DNA from: HXMU1420-2 sp040830545
GTDB taxonomy: Bacteria > Pseudomonadota > Alphaproteobacteria > Rhodobacterales > Rhodobacteraceae
DNA length: 7,230 bases
NCBI GenBank assembly: GCA_040830545.1
Contig: JBFOMB010000170.1
Location: forward strand, 1-7,230
Reading direction: 5' to 3'
Position numbers and translations under genes: made by a program
Part shown: in pieces, positions 5,393 to 7,230 of the stretch
Layout: each line of letters opens with the position of its first letter
How positions within the stretch are numbered: position 1 is the stretch's first letter
The notes under the pieces: model-generated
Told to the model about the DNA's origin: nothing
The model's database searches: none
What the model saw: the letters and a program-made list of their open reading frames with translations, nothing else

Positions 5393-6630
5393 CTTGCAAA
5401 CAGCTCCGCCAGTGCAGGCGACATGAACCGATCTTTAGGATCAAACCGCGCCCGCAACGCATCAAACTTGCCCAGATCCGGGTACAACGCTTCCAGATTC
5501 GCGCGTTTCAACCCGTGCAGCTTGCCCCAATGCGGACGTCCCCCCGCCGCACGGAACACCGCCTCGCAATCCCGGAAATAGGCCACGTAATCCTGTCCCG
5601 CCGCCATATGCACCGCCACGGACACACGCCCGCCGCCCTGAAACGGAGATAACCACGCCGTGTCCCCAGCCGTGCGGCGCACCTCGATCGGGAACCACAC
5701 GTCCCGGTGCTTGCGCGCCAGCAGCCCCTCGATCTCGTCCAGCACATCCCGTGCCACCTCGGGCGGCAGGTGATACTCCATCTCGTTGAACCGCGTCCGC
5801 CGGGTAGAGCTCAGCACTTTCCAGCTTTCACCGACATAATCCTCGTCACTCATCACCGCCGCCAACAGCCCAATGGCCCCGCGCCGCAAGCCCGGCCATG
5901 CTTTCAGATGCCGCGTCGCCTTCAGGTACGCCACGCCCAGCTCGTCCAGATCCATCGGCGGCTTGCCCGGCACATCCTCGGTCACGTCATGTGAAATCCC
6001 CACGCCCCGCCCCGCGTGGGGCAACAGGAAAAATTCGTAATTCCGGTGACTTGCCCAGCGATCTTCCATCTGACCGATCAACTCTTCCGCCGGTTTGATC
6101 GCAGTCCGGCGGCGCAGGTTGTATGCGGGCACAACTTCCATCTCCACCTCGGTCAGCACGCCCAGCAGCCCCAGCGCCACCTGCACCCCCGGCAGGTCCT
6201 CCGCCGAGACGTCCTGCACCTCGCCCGTGCCATCCACCAACCGCGCGCCGGTGATCTCAGCCGCCAGACAGGGCAAGGTCGCGCCGGTCCCGTGTGTCGC
6301 GGTCGAACTCGCCCCGGCGAGCGTCTGGACATTGATGTCCCCGAGGTTGCGAAAGGCCAGCCCCTTGGCCGCCAGCGCCTCGGACAACACATGCAGCGGC
6401 GCATTGGCATCCAGCCAAACGCGTGAACCCTCCACCACCCTAACCGGGTCTCCATCGGGCTGCGGCGCGATCACTGCCCCGGCACCGGGCACCAAAGGCG
6501 TAAAAGAATGCCCCGTGCCCACTGGCCGCACACAATCCGCTGACCGGATCGCCGCTGCAATCTCTGCCGCGCCTTTGGGCTGCAACACCGGAGCCGAACA
6601 TTGCTGATTACCGGACCAGTTTGACCACAT
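5389..6630 (-). CDS. FAD-linked aldonolactone oxidase (D-arabinono-1,4-lactone/L-gulonolactone oxidase type)
   Basis: A 413-residue flavoenzyme of the vanillyl-alcohol-oxidase superfamily. The FAD-binding domain (about 10-175) contains RPVGTGHSFTPLV, whose H41 occupies the place where relatives such as gulonolactone oxidase bind FAD covalently, and the GDINVQTLAGASSTATHGTG loop. The ALO domain (about 180-410) contains FNEMEYHLP, an FPIEVRRTAGDTAW substrate-pocket block and HWGKLH (367-372), a hallmark of sugar-lactone oxidases. The family oxidises aldonolactones or alditols, usually with oxygen as acceptor, giving ascorbate-like products or peroxide. The start is set at the ATG at 6630 because GGGGGAG lies just upstream (6639-6633) and the protein then begins MWSNWSGNQQ as in relatives; the frame stays open a further 54 codons upstream, but that stretch is non-coding in character. 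Its stop overlaps the next gene's start by 4 bp. Actual substrate uncertain, since bacteria of this type are not known for ascorbate synthesis. Confidence 0.92.
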   Translation of the reverse strand: MWSNWSGNQQCSAPVLQPKGAAEIAAAIRSADCVRPVGTGHSFTPLVPGAGAVIAPQPDGDPVRVVEGSRVWLDANAPLHVLSEALAAKGLAFRNLGDINVQTLAGASSTATHGTGATLPCLAAEITGARLVDGTGEVQDVSAEDLPGVQVALGLLGVLTEVEMEVVPAYNLRRRTAIKPAEELIGQMEDRWASHRNYEFFLLPHAGRGVGISHDVTEDVPGKPPMDLDELGVAYLKATRHLKAWPGLRRGAIGLLAAVMSDEDYVGESWKVLSSTRRTRFNEMEYHLPPEVARDVLDEIEGLLARKHRDVWFPIEVRRTAGDTAWLSPFQGGGRVSVAVHMAAGQDYVAYFRDCEAVFRAAGGRPHWGKLHGLKRANLEALYPDLGKFDALRARFDPKDRFMSPALAELFAR

Positions 6631-6951
6631 ATCTCCCCCATTTTTCCCGATTAGGCGGTGGAACGAGGCAGCGCGCAAGGCTGACTTGCCGTCATTCTTG
6701 CTGGCTGCTGCCCAAGGCGCGGAATCAAGCCCGAAGGGCGCCGCGCCATCGCCGGGCCGATCCCTCGGCCTGGCGATACCGCGACCGAGCACACTCCGCT
6801 CTCTGTCCTAGCACTGACAATGGAGAGATAAACCGTCTTCCACTTCCGATGGTTCGCCAATCCTCGGCCCGACGTTGGCGCGGCTTGGCAGCCTGCGAAC
6901 TGGCTCGAGTCCACATTGCAGCCCCTCACCTCCCTGCCGTAAGACAAGCGC
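6631..6951. other. Non-coding intergenic region between divergent genes
   Basis: This 321-bp gap lies between the divergently read lactone oxidase and TauE-like genes and must hold both promoters. On the oxidase side there is a clear ribosome site and a weak possible promoter, TTGCGC (6678-6673) and CTAATC (6654-6649), 18 bp apart. No convincing promoter is visible for the permease. The middle (about 6655-6800) is GC-rich with a long stem-loop. Open frames crossing it on the minus strand have no recognisable domain and are rich in Arg, Ala and Ser, typical of chance translation. I see no tRNA, riboswitch or mobile-element ends. Confidence 0.6.
6748..6777. repeat. Long GC-rich inverted repeat, possible dispersed intergenic element
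   Basis: A 13-bp stem, ATCGCCGGGCCGA (6748-6760) and TCGGCCTGGCGAT (6765-6777), with one G-T wobble, encloses the loop TCCC. It is not followed by a T-tract and lies over 100 bp upstream of the starts of both flanking genes, so it is unlikely to be a terminator. The compact, nearly perfect shape and its position resemble REP-like palindromes that recur between genes in Rhodobacterales. The pairing is seen directly; repeat status would need a genome search. Confidence 0.5.
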
Positions 6952-7230
6952 ATGTTGGACATGGAACACGTCACTGCGGGCCTCCCCCTCATCCTCGCAG
7001 GCGCAGTCTGCGGTGGCTTCGTCAATGGCCTGGCGGGGTTTGGCACCGCACTCTTCGCGCTTGGCTTCTTCCTGCAGGTCCTGCCGCCAACCCAGGCGGT
7101 CGGACTGACGCTGGTGCTCGCCATCACCACCGGCCTGCCCGGCCTCTGGGTCGTGCGCAAAAACCTGATGGACCAACCCCGCCGCACATTGCGCTTCTTG
7201 GTCCCGGCCCTGTTTGGCATCCCTCTGGGC
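6952..7230 (+). CDS. TauE/SafE family sulfite exporter-like permease, N-terminal part (3' end outside window)
   Basis: A frame opening at 6952 stays open to the right edge, giving 93 residues. The N-terminus is strongly hydrophobic, with a helix at about 11-30 containing AGAVCGGFVNGLAGFGTALF, then further segments at about 33-45, 50-68 and 85-93. The G-G-x-x-N-x-x-A-G-x-G pattern early in the first helix, followed by a PP-x-QAV turn, is typical of TauE/SafE (DUF81) transporters, which have about 250 residues and seven to eight helices. The family is linked to export of sulfite, sulfoacetate or other organic anions, but many members are of unknown substrate. In-frame ATGs occur at 6952 and 6961, with a TAA at 6940 just upstream; neither has a strong ribosome site, and I chose the first. 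It runs divergently from the lactone oxidase and no link between the two is evident. Confidence 0.87.
   Translation, partial: MLDMEHVTAGLPLILAGAVCGGFVNGLAGFGTALFALGFFLQVLPPTQAVGLTLVLAITTGLPGLWVVRKNLMDQPRRTLRFLVPALFGIPLG

Noticed and set aside
4678..5581. Long + strand open frames opposite the PLP enzyme and oxidase
   Set aside because: Low-complexity Pro/Arg/His/Gln-rich translations typical of the antisense of GC-rich genes; the minus-strand genes have clear catalytic motifs.
6631..6792. N-terminal extension of 54 codons on the lactone oxidase
   Set aside because: The stretch is Arg/Ala-rich without family similarity, covers an intergenic stem-loop, and a strong GGGGGAG site precedes the ATG at 6630.
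1..7230. CRISPR arrays, tRNA or rRNA genes, insertion sequences, prophage genes
   Set aside because: No regularly spaced repeats, cloverleaf-like segments, transposase motifs or terminal inverted repeats with target duplications were seen.

Overview
The window looks like chromosomal DNA of a marine alphaproteobacterium, most likely from the Roseobacter group (Rhodobacterales). GC is high, codon third positions are strongly G/C, genes are tightly packed with stop/start overlaps, and the proteins read like roseobacter versions of their families. This taxonomic call is inference from style and gene content; no marker gene is present.

Layout. (1) Positions 3-479 (+) are the C-terminal end of a DUF3604 protein, followed by a hairpin. 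(2) Positions 530-1033 (-) encode a MarR-type regulator. It is divergent from a two-gene operon on the + strand, a cytochrome P450 (1113-2267) and an M24-fold hydrolase (2267-3412), joined by a one-base stop/start overlap. The 79-bp gap between regulator and P450 carries two almost identical 16-bp inverted repeats 22 bp apart, placed over the likely promoters. (3) Positions 3436-4119 (+) encode a short membrane-anchored M48 metalloprotease. (4) A convergent gap with a strong hairpin separates it from a two-gene minus-strand operon: an aldonolactone-oxidase-type FAD enzyme (5389-6630), then an alanine-racemase-fold PLP enzyme of the D-threonine aldolase type (4262-5392), with a 4-bp overlap. 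(5) A 321-bp non-coding gap contains a long GC-rich hairpin. (6) The window ends inside a TauE/SafE-type permease (6952 to the edge, +).

How the genes may work together. The MarR/P450/M24 block looks like a self-contained, ligand-inducible catabolic or detoxification module: the regulator represses both directions, the P450 oxidises a small molecule, and the M24-fold enzyme hydrolyses a C-N bond in the substrate or product. Two features stand out. By eye alignment the M24 protein has lost all five metal ligands of the classical peptidases and instead resembles metal-free creatinase/ectoine-hydrolase-type enzymes. The P450 lacks the usual acid-alcohol pair in helix I. No redox partner for the P450 is in the window. 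The lactone oxidase/PLP pair is a second coupled unit of unknown substrate; its PLP enzyme appears to have lost the metal-binding His-x-Cys of true D-threonine aldolases. The P450-M24 module is the best candidate here for an undescribed pathway.
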